From Dermacentor variabilis (taxonomy: Eukaryota; Arthropoda; Arachnida; Ixodida; Ixodidae): a stretch of DNA of 64,000 bases. The notes beneath the pieces are model-generated. The model was not told the DNA's origin, ran no database searches, and saw nothing but the letters and a program-made list of their open reading frames with translations. The stretch covers positions 117,280,709 through 117,344,708 of the forward strand of contig NC_134572.1 of assembly GCF_050947875.1 (NCBI RefSeq), read 5' to 3'. Shown here one piece after another: positions 49,960 through 60,600 of the stretch. The first letter of the stretch is position 1. Every line of letters begins with the position of its first letter. The translations under genes were made by a program, and so were the position numbers.

Positions 49960-51207
49960 CTGAAAAGAGCTGTTTCGTCACATACATCACTATGAAACCT
50001 AGTGCAAGTGTTGCCGGCTATTGAAAGCGATGATTAAATGGATTGCAGAAATTGCCTTTTACGAGAAAACAGGTACGCCTACTGCTCAGTGAAATGTCGG
50101 CGCAGTCATGGTGGAATCACTTCCCTAAAAAGCGTAGTTCGTCAAATAATTCCGCATGCAAATGCAAGTGTTGCCGCCTATTTACACAAGGAATAAATGG
50201 ATTGCGGAAATTGGCTTTTCTGAGGAAAAAGGTAAGCCTATCGCTCAGTGAAATGTCAGTGCCGCCGTGGTGGAATCACCTGCCTGAAAAGCGCTAGTTC
50301 ATCACATCACTCAGCATGCAAATGCAAGAGTTGTCGCATATTGAAAGCGATAAATAAATGAACTGCGGAAATTGGATTTTCCGAGGAAAAAGGTAAACCT
50401 ATTGCTCAGTGAAATATGAGCGCAGCCATGGTTGAATCACTTCCCTGAAAAGCCTAGTTCGTCAAATCATTCTGCATGCAAATGCAAGTGTTGCCGCCTA
50501 CTTAAACGATAAATAAATGGACTGCGGAAATTGGCTTTTCCGGGGAAAAAGGTAAGCCTATTGCTCAGTGAAATGTGAGCGCAGCCACAATGGAATCACT
50601 TCCGTGAAAAGCGCTAGTTCGTCACATCACTGCGCATCCTAATGCAAATGTCCCATATTGACAGCGATAAATAAATGAATTGTGGAAATTGGCTTTTCGG
50701 AAGAAAACGGTAAGCCTATTGCTCAGTGAAATGTGAGCGCAGCCACAATGGAATCACTTCCGTGAAAAGCGCTAGTTCGTCACATCACTGTGCATCCTAA
50801 TGAAAATATTGTCGCATATGGAAAGCGATAAATAAATGGATTGTGGAAATTGGCTTTTCCGAGGAAAAAGGTAAGCCTATTGCTCAGTGAAATGTGAGCG
50901 CAGCCACAATGTAATCACTTCCCTGAAAAGCGCTATATAGTTCGTCACATACATCACTATGCATCATAATATAACTGTTGCCGGCTATTTACATGATGAC
51001 TAAATGGATTGCGGAAATAACCTTTTCAGCAAAAAGCGCTAAGCCTATATTGTCCAATAACATGTCGGCGCAGCCATGGTGAAAACGTTTCCCTGAAAAG
51101 CGCTGGTTCATCACGTACATCACTCTGCCTGCAAATGCAAGTGTCGCGTATTTACGCGATGAATAAATGAATTGATGAAATCGACTTTTACCGCAAAAAT
51201 GCTTCGC
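49960..51207 (+). repeat. degenerate ~160-bp tandem repeat block (8 units)
   Basis: Units are marked by ATT/ACTGCGGAAATTGG-type sequence at 50042, 50201, 50362, 50521, 50679, 50840, 51008 and 51171, spaced 158-168 bp. Shared unit elements are GGTAAGCCTATTGCTCAGTG, AATCACTTCCCTGAAAAGCG, AGTTCGTCACATCAC and GCGATAAATAAATGG. It is non-coding. It resembles the satellite at 57-64 kb in unit length and motif order. Confidence 0.88.
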
Positions 51208-51438
51208 TTATTGACCCTTTTCGCGGCGATCCCGTGGGCGCTGCCATGTTTGATCACGTGGTGACGCGTCCGTTGCTTGCCTCAACTGCCTCCATCGCCT
51301 CCGCGTTTACAATGGGTGCGGATGACGCCCGTGTGGCTTAGCAAACCTCTGTTTCGGCAAATATCGTAGGCGGTAACTGGGAGGGCGACACGGAGCTTTG
51401 ACAGCACATGCGAGCAGCGTATATGGTGCTTGTTTTAA

Positions 51439-52474
51439 AGAGACACTAAAGGCAAATATTAAGTCAAGCTAAAGTGATAGATTAGGGCTCGAGAATCTCT
51501 AACGCGTCGCGAGCAGAGCCTTAATAATTGAGAAATTGAGGTAAATGCAGCACATAATCAGAATCCCCTGGGACATTCAAGTACTTGCTGGATGACGAAA
51601 GCACTCTTCAGTTAAATTTTGTCAATAGTATTCAACCACTCGTTGCAAAACACATCGTTGTATTGTAAGACGAAATGAAATGCTACTTCTCAATTTCTAT
51701 TTCATCTTTAGAACAAGGAACTCATCGACGCTACCCTTGATAACGACGCGGCGGTCGAAAGGTTTCGTTTTCGCTCGACTCCGCACTGCCCACGCTTTTA
51801 CGTTTCAATAGTTTCGTTACCGTGTAGTGCTGAGCTGGTTGTGTAGGCTCCCGAAACTCGCACAAACTACAAGTAGCAGAGAATTCAACTTCCACGCGAT
51901 GTCGCGAGATGCCCGAACGGTCTACGCCACTTGACCGAAAAGCAGCTGCTGCGGCGAATCCTATACGCTCTGTCTTGGCTCGGTATCGTCATCTGTCGCG
52001 TGCTGCTTTACTCACCGACGGCAGCAAAGGGTGATGGTGACGTATGCAGCTTTACCACTCCACCGGTTGGGTAGCGAAAAATTTAATAATAATAATATTT
52101 GGGGTTTTACGTGCCAAAACCACTTTCTGATTATGAGGCACGCCGTAGTGGAGGACTCCGGAAATTTTGACCACCTGGGGTTCTTTAACGTGCGCCTTAA
52201 TCTAAGCACGCGGGTGTTTTCGCATTTCGCCCCCATCGAAATGCGGCCGCCGTGGCCGGGATTCGATCCCGCAACCTCGTGCTCAGCAGCCCAACACCAT
52301 AGCCGCTGAGCAACCACGGCGGGTGCGAAAAATTTTAATTCTGAAAAAGGTACTCGGACCCCTCAGATGCAATTTTTCCGTAAACTAAGTCTTGGCACGA
52401 AATAAGCGTTATGAGGTTTCTGGAATGGTATTTAAACAGTCAACGACGAGTTAGTATTTGCCTTTAGTGCTCCT
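51439..52474 (-). mobile_element. TTAA-flanked non-autonomous transposon, copy 2
   Basis: The ends AGAGACACTAAAGG and CCTTTAGTGCTCCT are flanked by TTAA (51435-51438, 52475-52478). Its right end corresponds to the left end of copy 1 at 6211, so it is inverted relative to that copy. A Ruka SINE at 52085-52324 lies inside. The unoccupied site near 9654 reads TTCTAAAAGC, consistent with a TTTTAAAAGC target before insertion. Confidence 0.85.
52085..52324 (-). mobile_element. Ruka SINE with 11-bp target duplication
   Basis: Full length, with (AAT)n-type tail at the left. On the - strand the head carries GTGGTTGCTCAGCGGCTATG, B box GGGATCGAATCCC and body CGATGGGGGCGAAATGCG. GCGAAAAATTT occurs at 52074-52084 and 52325-52335. 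It keeps CG sites lost in older copies, so it is relatively young. Confidence 0.92.
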
Positions 52475-52694
52475 TTAAAAGCATGGCGAAATAGGTATTC
52501 CAAGCTATCGAAACTTTCTGTTCATGAATTGAATCAAAATTGATGTGTTTTGCTCTTCATTCTTTATTTGGCAAATATTTGAAGTAGCGGCTTGTCACAT
52601 TTCTGACTCGGCCAATTTCTTTGGTGCGGTCCACTCTCTGATTATTTCTGCCTAATCGCTCGCAGGTGTACTCAGTTCCAATAGATTTGCTCTT

Positions 52695-53796
52695 TGTGAT
52701 GTGTGGTGCGCGACATGGTGCGGTGATCGGGACGGTCAGGAGCAGACAAGGAGAGTGCGCGCGCCAAGGCAAATTCCGTGCTGGAAGGAGAAAGACGACA
52801 ACGCCGAAGAGCGTCCGGCACGTGAACGCGCGGCGCAAGAAAAACAACTAAAAGAAGAAAAGCAAACCAATTAGGTAGAACCACGGGGCATCAGGCAGCC
52901 AATCAGAGAATGCCTAATCGGCCAGAAAGAAGAAAAACCGTGGTGCGCTGGCAGAAGCGGGAGACGCAGAGGAGACGCCAGGAGAGTTCCAGGAAGCGAC
53001 GCCAGGAGGTCAACCACCGGAGCGGGCGTTGAAGACGGACCTTCGGGTGTCGGACCCGAGCCACCAGGACTTCACCCGACCGGGGCCTCCTGCCAACCTG
53101 TTCCTGTGCGTCGCCCGTCTACCCGAGCGTGCCGCCAGCTCCTCAAGGCCGGTGAGCTTCTGTGGTCGTGGGTACGACGAGAACAGTCGGGCTACGGGCC
53201 CGAGTTCTACGCCAGCTGCCCGGCCAGAACGCCGCCCCCATCTGTCGTGCCGCCTGCTGCCCGAGGCCGGCGTCCGAGCTTCTGTGCCCGTGGGCAGGAC
53301 AAGAGCAGTCGGGCTACGGGCCCGAGCTCTACATCCAGCTGCCCGGCAAGAACGCCGCCGCCGTCTGCTCGTGCCGCCAAGCCACCTGGTTTACTTCTCC
53401 GAGACAGAGCTGGCCAACTCCGGTCGCCCGGTCAACCAACTTGGACCACGACCTTTGGTGAGACCGGCGCCACTCCTTTCAACAGCTTGTCGCAGCGTCG
53501 CAGCTTCGAGACTGTTGTGTGTCCCTGCCGTCGTGGCAAGCCCAGACTCGAGCATTACTTAGCTCCATACTAGCCCCAGCTGTGTCTTGATGTGTATTTG
53601 AGTGTTTCTTTTATGTTTGCTATTTTCTTCTATTTATTTTTTTGCCTTCTTTAGTTCCATTAAACGTTTGTGTGTGTGTTCGAAACGAACGGCTTTGTCC
53701 TCAATTGGGTTCTCGGAGGCTCCGCCTAAGAGAACCATCAGAACCTTTTGAGTACACGAACCTTTGTCCCCATATTAGGATCATCACAAAATCACA
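52695..53796. mobile_element. solo LTR (1102 bp)
   Basis: The ends are TGTGAT...ATCACA, a perfect 6-bp inverted pair with TG/CA. The flanking 5-bp duplication is CTCTT (52690-52694, 53797-53801). The interrupted repeat resumes exactly afterwards. The interior is GC-rich with a ~123-bp tandem duplication (GAGCTTCTGTG at 53153 and 53276) and ATTAAA near 53659. No internal retroelement coding region, so it looks like an LTR-LTR recombination product. Orientation is not certain; long frames inside are composition artefacts. Confidence 0.78.
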
Positions 53797-54056
53797 CTCT
53801 TGCTGCGCGCAAGACTTCAAGTAACCGTTTTGTAGATTGTAATGCCGTGTAGCGAATATTTATTATCGCTAGTAACTCGCTTACTTTTGTAGACCCTCAT
53901 GAAACATACAGCTTCATGTGCTATTGGTGTTGTCCGTCATTTACTGTGCGTGTATGGTGCGCATATATTCAAGTGCACGCCCATTCCCTTATTGACACGT
54001 TGGCGGTAGAGTAGGCGCAAGATTCCATGCCAGTTGGGTTAGATGTGTGTATATAT

Positions 54057-54215
54057 TGTTACGTAGGAAGACTCAGACGAAAAGCTATATACAAGTATAT
54101 TTACAAGGGAATACGCCGCACTTGGCCAAGAGGCCAAGAGGCCCGCGCTAGCCTCCAGTCTTCGTAGTCTTCTCACTGCTCGCCTCTTCGTCATTGGAAA
54201 TACTGTTCCGTAGCA
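54057..54215 (-). mobile_element. 3' LTR of the Ty3/gypsy element
   Basis: Read on the - strand it runs from TGCTACGGAACAG to TACGTAACA, with near-inverted ends. It is preceded by the purine-rich GGCGGGGTTAG, a polypurine-tract candidate. It is about 159 bp and lies directly 3' of the gypsy pol remnant. The second LTR is not in this position. Confidence 0.6.
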
Positions 54216-54290
54216 CTAACCCCGCCGGCAAAAGCGCCGTCCCGGAGCGACTAAAGGCCGGACTCGGAAGCAGTGTAGTAGGCCTTGAGC

Positions 54291-55890
54291 CTACACGACA
54301 TCACCAGATGCCAGAGTAGAGGACGAGGTTGAGCTCACAGGAGCGATTTCGTACGTCACAGGCGTCACCTGGAGCAGCACGCGGCAGGGCCCTGTGAATC
54401 GCGAAAGGAGCTTTTCTGAAAGTCCAACGTCACGAGAGGGCGACCACAGGAGCACGAGCGGACCAGGCGAAAGCTCTACGTCACGGTGGCGGGCGTTGTA
54501 CTGACGCTGCTGAGTGGTTTGCGAGGCCGTCAGTCGAGCACGGGCAAGCTGGCGTGCATGGTCGGCGAGGGCGATGGCGTCGCGCGCATACTCGCTTGTT
54601 GAGATCGCTGCAGGAGGAAGTCCCGTGTCAAGGGGCAAGGTCGGTTCGCGACCGTACAGTAGATAAAATGGAGAAAATCCGGTGGTGTCGTGCCGGGAAG
54701 AATTATACGCAAATGTGACGTAAGGAAGGGCAATGTCCCAGTCGTGGTGATCCTTGGAAACGTACTTGGACAGCATATCAGTAAGAGTATGGTTTAACCG
54801 CTATTTCAAGCCATCGGTTTGAGGATGGTATGAGGTAGTCAGCTTGTGTTGAGTGGAGCAGGAACGCACAATGTCGGCGATAACTTTCGAGAGGAAGTTA
54901 CGACCACGGTCAGTAAGCAGCTGTCGCGGAGCGCCATACAGTAAGATAATGTCACGCAAGAGAAAGTCCGCGACGTCAGTGGCGCAACTGGTATAGGGAG
55001 AGCCCGCGTGATAGCGTATTGGGTGGCGTAATCAGTTGCGAAGGCTACCCAATTGTTCCCAGAGGATGACGTGGGAACGCGACCGAGGAGGTCTAATCCA
55101 ACACGAAAGAACGGTTCCACAGGGACGGTGATCGGCTGGAGATGACCGGCAGGTAGCACCTGAGGTGTTTTCCGACGCTGGCAGGGATCACAGGTAGCAA
55201 CATAGCGTCGGACGAACCGAGCGAGACTAGGCCAATAGAAGCGGCGGCGGACGCGGTCGTACGTACGGGCTACCCCAAGATGTCCTGCAGTGGGTGCGTC
55301 ATGCATATCAAAGAGCACAATCTGTCGTAGATGTTTGGCTCGACAAGAAGAAGATCAGATCTGTCAGGGAGGAAGTTCCTTCAGTACAGAATGCCGCCCT
55401 GGAGGACATATCAGCGAACGGGTGCGTCGGTAGGTGTAGAGCGCAAGACGCTCGATGAGTGCTCGCAGCGATAGGTCTCGGTACTGCTTATCGGCGATGT
55501 TAGCGAAGGCAGACACGGAGAAAATGCCCTTGGCAGTACTACTGTCGGCGTCGTCAGGCTCGTCTGCCGGGTAGCGAGAAAGGCAGTCAGCGTCCTTGTG
55601 TAGTCGGCCAGATTTGTAGATAACAGTATACGAATATTATTGGAGGCGTAAGGCCTAGCGACCAAGTCTTCCTGTAGGATATTTCAGTGAGCATAACCAG
55701 CAAAGCGCGTGATGGTCTGTGACAACGGAAAAGGGTAGGCCATATAAGTATGGGCGGAACTTCACAACCGCCCAAACTAGGGCCAGACACTCACGCTCAG
55801 TGATGGAATAGTTGCGCTCCGAGGATGAGAGGAGCCTGCTGGCGTAAGCGATAGCATGGTCGTTGCCGCGCTGGCGTTGTGCCATCGTGG
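54291..55890 (-). pseudogene. Ty3/gypsy pol remnant: RNase H and integrase
   Basis: In - strand order, the RNase H part has [20 protein letters not shown] and [20 protein letters not shown]. The integrase zinc finger has HDAPTAGHLGV...YVATCDPCQRRK. The core has VGLDLLGRVP and TDYATQYA, but the second catalytic region is out of frame. The C-terminal part has WDIALPYVTFAYNSSRHDTTGFSPFYLLYGREP in pieces and ends before the LTR. Protease and reverse transcriptase are absent. At least three frame changes and stops make it inactive. Confidence 0.88.
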
Positions 55891-56680
55891 CTTGAATTAA
55901 TGCCGATGCTTCTCTTTTCATTGCAAGGTAATCCTCCCATTTTTTCTCCACATCTTCTGGTGGGGCTCCCCTTTTATTTGCTGCTCTGTGCTTTCTGCAC
56001 GCATCTTTGCGTTGCTCTATGGCCTCCTTAACTTCTCGGTCCCACCAGCTTTTCGATTTAGGTTTTCCCTGCTTACTTCCTATTTTCCTAACCTGTACCT
56101 TCTCTAGGTCTCCTTTAAATATACCTATTAACTCGTCGTATGCCCATGCCCTTTGCGGTTGCTTGTATACTTTTTCAATGTTTTTCGCCACTTCTAGTAG
56201 CTGCCTGTCATTCAGTTTGCTCATAGATTTCCTTTCTTTAGTTTCTATCAGTGGTACTGTCCTTTGAAAACTCATTTTGATTCGTTATTGATTACTCCCC
56301 GGGCTTTTTGTACCTTCATCATCAATTTCCATACCTGTCAACCGTTCATACAGCTTGTGGGACATTAGGCAGTATTCGATTGTCGAGTGGGAGTTGTTTA
56401 TTTCCCATGTTATCTTCCCGTCGCATTTAATTTCAGTATGAACTATTACAAAATCATGGGCCTCACAAAAATCTACCAATCTGCCCTGTTGCATCAGTCG
56501 CCCCGTCAAGGTATTCCAAATGTGCATTCATGTCCCCTAAGATTATTATCTCCCGTTTCATAGCTAACTCCCTGATGTCCTTGGCAACACATTTGAAATG
56601 TTTTGCATTTTCCTCTTTCGACTCATTCCCCGTTTTCAGATACATAACTCCGAGGATTGTCTCTAGATTCCCTACGGTGG
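55890..56680 (-). pseudogene. LINE endonuclease and linker fragment
   Basis: In - strand order: ILGVMYLKTGNESKEENAKH, EIIILGDMNAHLEYLDG (endonuclease GDxNAH motif), then across a frame change LTGRLMQQGRLVDFCEAHD and EEGTKSPGSNQ (where SDH is expected), then [19 protein letters not shown] and [18 protein letters not shown], the linker before the reverse transcriptase. It then stops being LINE and continues in frame into gypsy RNase H at about 55890. Confidence 0.8.
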
Positions 56681-56689
56681 CCTTCAGCA

Positions 56690-56999
56690 AAAAAAAAAAT
56701 AAAAGATCCTTCTGAAGTCTCAAAAGAAAGTTCAGAGTTAACAGACCAGCTCGGGGCCGCCCGGTAAGCCGAAGATGCCGCACGAGTTCAAGGACTTCGA
56801 GCCACCACCTGAGGCCACCACAACAAAAACTACCGGACCATTCTTTAATAAAGTTTCTTCTTCTCAGTTTATTCGTTCGCTTGTAGCGCAAATCGGCGTG
56901 AGCACGCGCGTATGGAGTCATTTATGGAAAGAAAGAGTGATTTAGAGAGAACTATTTAGAGATTTTAGAGAGAGATTTAGAGAGAAGTTCTATCGGAAG
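56690..56999. repeat. repeat-derived segment and (GATTTAGAGA)n tract
   Basis: 56745-56880 carries GAGTTCAAGGACTTCGAGCC and AATAAAGTTTCTTCTTC, resembling a retroelement 3' end on the + strand; the source is not identified. 56937-56995 is a short run of GATTTAGAGAGA-type repeats that leads into the satellite. Confidence 0.45.
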
Positions 57000-57645
57000 T
57001 GCTGGTTCTTCGCATAAATCACTCGGCACGCACTTGGTGAGGCTGACTTCAGCGATAAATAAAGGAATAGACTTAAATTATTCTTCTCGGCAATATGAAA
57101 AAATGGTAAGCCTATAGCTCATGAAAATATCGATTCAGCAAGGTCCCATAGGTTCTCTCAAAGCTGCTGGTTCTTCGCATAAATGAATCGGCACGCACGT
57201 GCTGAGGCTGATTTACGCGATAAATAAAGGAATAGACACAAATTATATTTCTTGGAAATATGAAAAAATGATAAGCCCATGAAAATATCGATTCCGCAAG
57301 GTCCCATATGTTCTCTCAAAAGTGCACGTTCTTCGCATAAATCACTCGGCAGGCACGTTCTGAGGCTGATTTACTTGATAAATAAACGAATATACTCAAG
57401 TTATTTTTCTAGGAAATATGAAAAAATGGTAAGCCTAGAGCCCATGAAAATATCGATTTAGGAAGGTCCCATAAGTTCTATCATAGGTGCCAGATCTTCG
57501 CATAAACCACTCGGCACGCATGTGCTGAGGCTTATTTACGCGATAAATCAAGGAATAGACTCAAATTATTTTTCTCGGACATATGAAAAAATGGTAAGCC
57601 TATAGCCCATGAAAATATCGATTCAGAGAGGTCCCATAAGTTCTA
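57000..57645 (-). repeat. 164-bp satellite, four units, inverted block
   Basis: Units carry GGTAAGCCTATAGCCCATGA and GTGCTGAGGCT.ATTTACGCG on the + strand, the complement of the main array. Spacing is about 164-165 bp. They are more diverged from each other than units in the main array. The tmod-proximal edge is near 57000. Confidence 0.92.
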
Positions 57646-57663
57646 TAAAAGGCACTGCAGTAA

Positions 57664-60600
57664 TAAGCCTCAGCACGTGCGTGCCGAGGGGTTTATGCGA
57701 AGTTCCGGCACCTATGATAGAACTTATGGGACCTTCCTTAATCGATATTTTCATGGGCTATAGGCTTAGCATTTTTCATATTTCCGAGAAAAATAATTTG
57801 ATTCTATTCCCTTATTTATCGCGTAAATAAGCCTCAGCACGTGCGTGCCGAGTGGTTTATGCTAAGATCCGGCACCTATGATAGAACCTATGGGACATTC
57901 CCAATTCGATATTTTCATGGGCTATAGGCTTTGCATTTTTCATATTTCCGAGAAAAATAACTTTAGTCTATTCCTTTATTTATCGCGTAAAAAGGCCTCA
58001 GCACGTGCGTGCCGAGTGGTTTATGCGAAGATCCGGCACTTATGATAGAACCTATGGGACCTTCCTAAATCGATATTTTCATGGGCTATAGGCTTAGCAT
58101 TTTTTCATATTTCTGAGAAAAATAATTTGGGTATATTGCTTTATTTATCGCGTAAATAAGCCTCAGCACGTGCGTGCCGAGTGGTTTATGCGAAGTTCCG
58201 GCACCTATGATAGAACTTATGGGACCTTCCTTAATCGATATTTTCATGGGCTATAGGCTTAGCATTTTTCATATTTCCGAGGAAAATAATTTGAGTCTAT
58301 TCCTTTATTTATCGCGTAAATAAGCCTCAGCACGTGCGTGCCGAGTGGTTTATGCGAAGATCCGGCACCTGTGATAGAACTTATGGGACCTTCCTGAATC
58401 GATATTTTCATGGGCTACAGGCTTAGCATTTTTTAAAATTTTGAGAAAAATAATTTGGGTCTATTGCTTTATTTATCGCGTAAATAAGCCTCAGCACGTG
58501 CGTGCCGAGTGGTTAATGCTAAGATCCGGCACCTATGATAGAACCTATGGGACCTTCCTAAATCGATATTTTCATGGGCTATAGGCTTAGCATTTTTCAT
58601 ATTTCCGAGAAAAATAATTTGTGTCTATTCCTTTATTTATCGCGTAAATATGCCTCAGCACCTGCGTGCCGAGTGGTTTATGCTAAGATCCGGCACCTAT
58701 GATAGAACCTATGGGATCTTCCTAAATCGATATTTTCATGGGCTACAGGCTTAGCATTTTTTCATATTTCGGAGAAAAATAATTTGGGTCTATTGTTTTA
58801 TTTATCGCGTAAATAAGCCTCAGAAATTGCGTGCCGAGTGGTTTTTGCGAAGATCCGGCACCTATGATAGAACCTATGCGACCTTCCTAAATCGATATTT
58901 TCATGGGCTATAGGCTTAGCATTTTTTAAAATTTTGAGAAAAATAATTTGGGTCTATTGCTTTATTTATCGCGTAAATAAGCCTCAGCACGTGCGTGCCG
59001 AGTGGTTAATGCTAAGATCCGGCACCTATGATAGAACCTATGGGATCTTCCTAAATCGATATTTTCATGGGCTACAGGCTTAGCATTTTTTCATATTTCG
59101 GAGAAAAATAATTTGGGTCTATTGTTTTATTTATCGCGTAAATAAGCCTCAGAAATTGCGTGCCGAGTGGTTTTTGCGAAGATCCGGCACCTATGATAGA
59201 ACCTATGCGACCTTCCTGAATCGATATTTTCATGGGCTACAGGCTTAGCATTTTTTAAAATTTTGAGAAAAATAATTTGGGTCTATTGCTTTATTTATCG
59301 CGTAAATAAGCCTCAGCACGTGCGTGCCGAGTGGTTAATGCTAAGATCCGGCACCTATGATAGAACCTATGGGATCTTCCTAAATCGATATTTTCATGGG
59401 CTACAGGCTTAGCATTTTTTCATATTTCGGAGAAAAATAATTTGGGTCTATTGTTTTATTTATCGCGTAAATAAGCCTCAGAAATTGCGTGCCGAGTGGT
59501 TTTTGCGAAGATCCGGCACCTATGATAGAACCTATGCGACCTTCCTAAATCGATATTTTCATGGGCTATAGGCTTAGCATTTTTGATATTTCCGAGAAAA
59601 ATAATTTGAGTCTATTCCTTTATTTATCGGGTAAATAGGCCTCAGCACGTGCGTGCCGAGTGGTTTATGCTAAGATTCGGCACCTATGATAGAACCTTTG
59701 GGACCTTCCTAAATCGATATTTTCATGGGATATTGGCTTAGCATTTTTTCATATTTCTGAGAAAAATAATTTGGCTCTATTGCTTTATTTATCGCGTAAA
59801 TAAGCCTCCGCTCGTGCGTGCCGAGTGGTTTATGCGAAGTTCCGGCGCCTATGATAGAACTTATGGGACCTTCCTAAATCGATATTTTCAAGGGGTATAG
59901 GCTTAGCATTTTTCATATTTCCGAGAAAAACAATTTGAGTCTATTCCTTTATTTATCGCGTAAATAGGCCTCAGCACGTGCGTGCCGAGTGGTTTATGCA
60001 AAGATCCGGCACCTATGATAGAACCTATGGGACCTTCCTAAATCGATATTTTTATGGGCTATAGGCTTAGCATTTTTTCATATTTCTGAGAAAAATAATT
60101 TGGGTCTATTGCTTTATTTATCGCGTAAATAAGCCTCAGAACGTGCGTGCCGAGTGGTTTTTGCGAAGTTCCGGCACCTATGATAGAACCTATGCGACTT
60201 TCCTAAATCGATATTTTCATGGGCTATAGGCTTAGCATTTTTCATATTTCCGAGAAAATAATTTGAGTCTATTCCTTTATTTATCGCGTAAATAGGCCTC
60301 AGCACGTGCGTGCCGAGTGGTATATGCGCAGATCCGGCACCTATGATAGAACCTATGGGACCTTCCTAAATCGATATTTTCATGGGCTATAGGCTTAGCA
60401 TTTTTCCCATTTCTGAGAAAAATAATTTGGGTCTTTTGCTTTATTTATCGCGTAAATAAGCGTCAGAACATGCGTGCCGAGTGGTTTTTGCGAAGATCCG
60501 GCACCTATGATAGAACCTATGCGACCTTCCTAAATCGATATTTTCATGGGCTATAGGCTTAGCATTTTTCATATTTCCGAGAAAAATAATTCGAGTCTAT

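Larger units (their letters stand above)
51208..54056 (+). repeat. unnamed dispersed repeat, copy 2, broken by two insertions and cut by a third
   Basis: Homology to 9393-10135 runs 51208-51438, 52475-52694 and 53797-54056. The gaps are a TTAA element (itself holding a Ruka SINE) and a solo LTR. The repeat's right end is then cut by a gypsy LTR from 54057. The unoccupied sequence at 9.4-10.1 kb defines all junctions. Confidence 0.78.

Noticed and set aside
53029..53573. Pro/Arg-rich 177-, 155- and 99-codon frames
   Set aside because: Three frames are open together inside the solo LTR because of its composition and internal duplication; not protein-coding.
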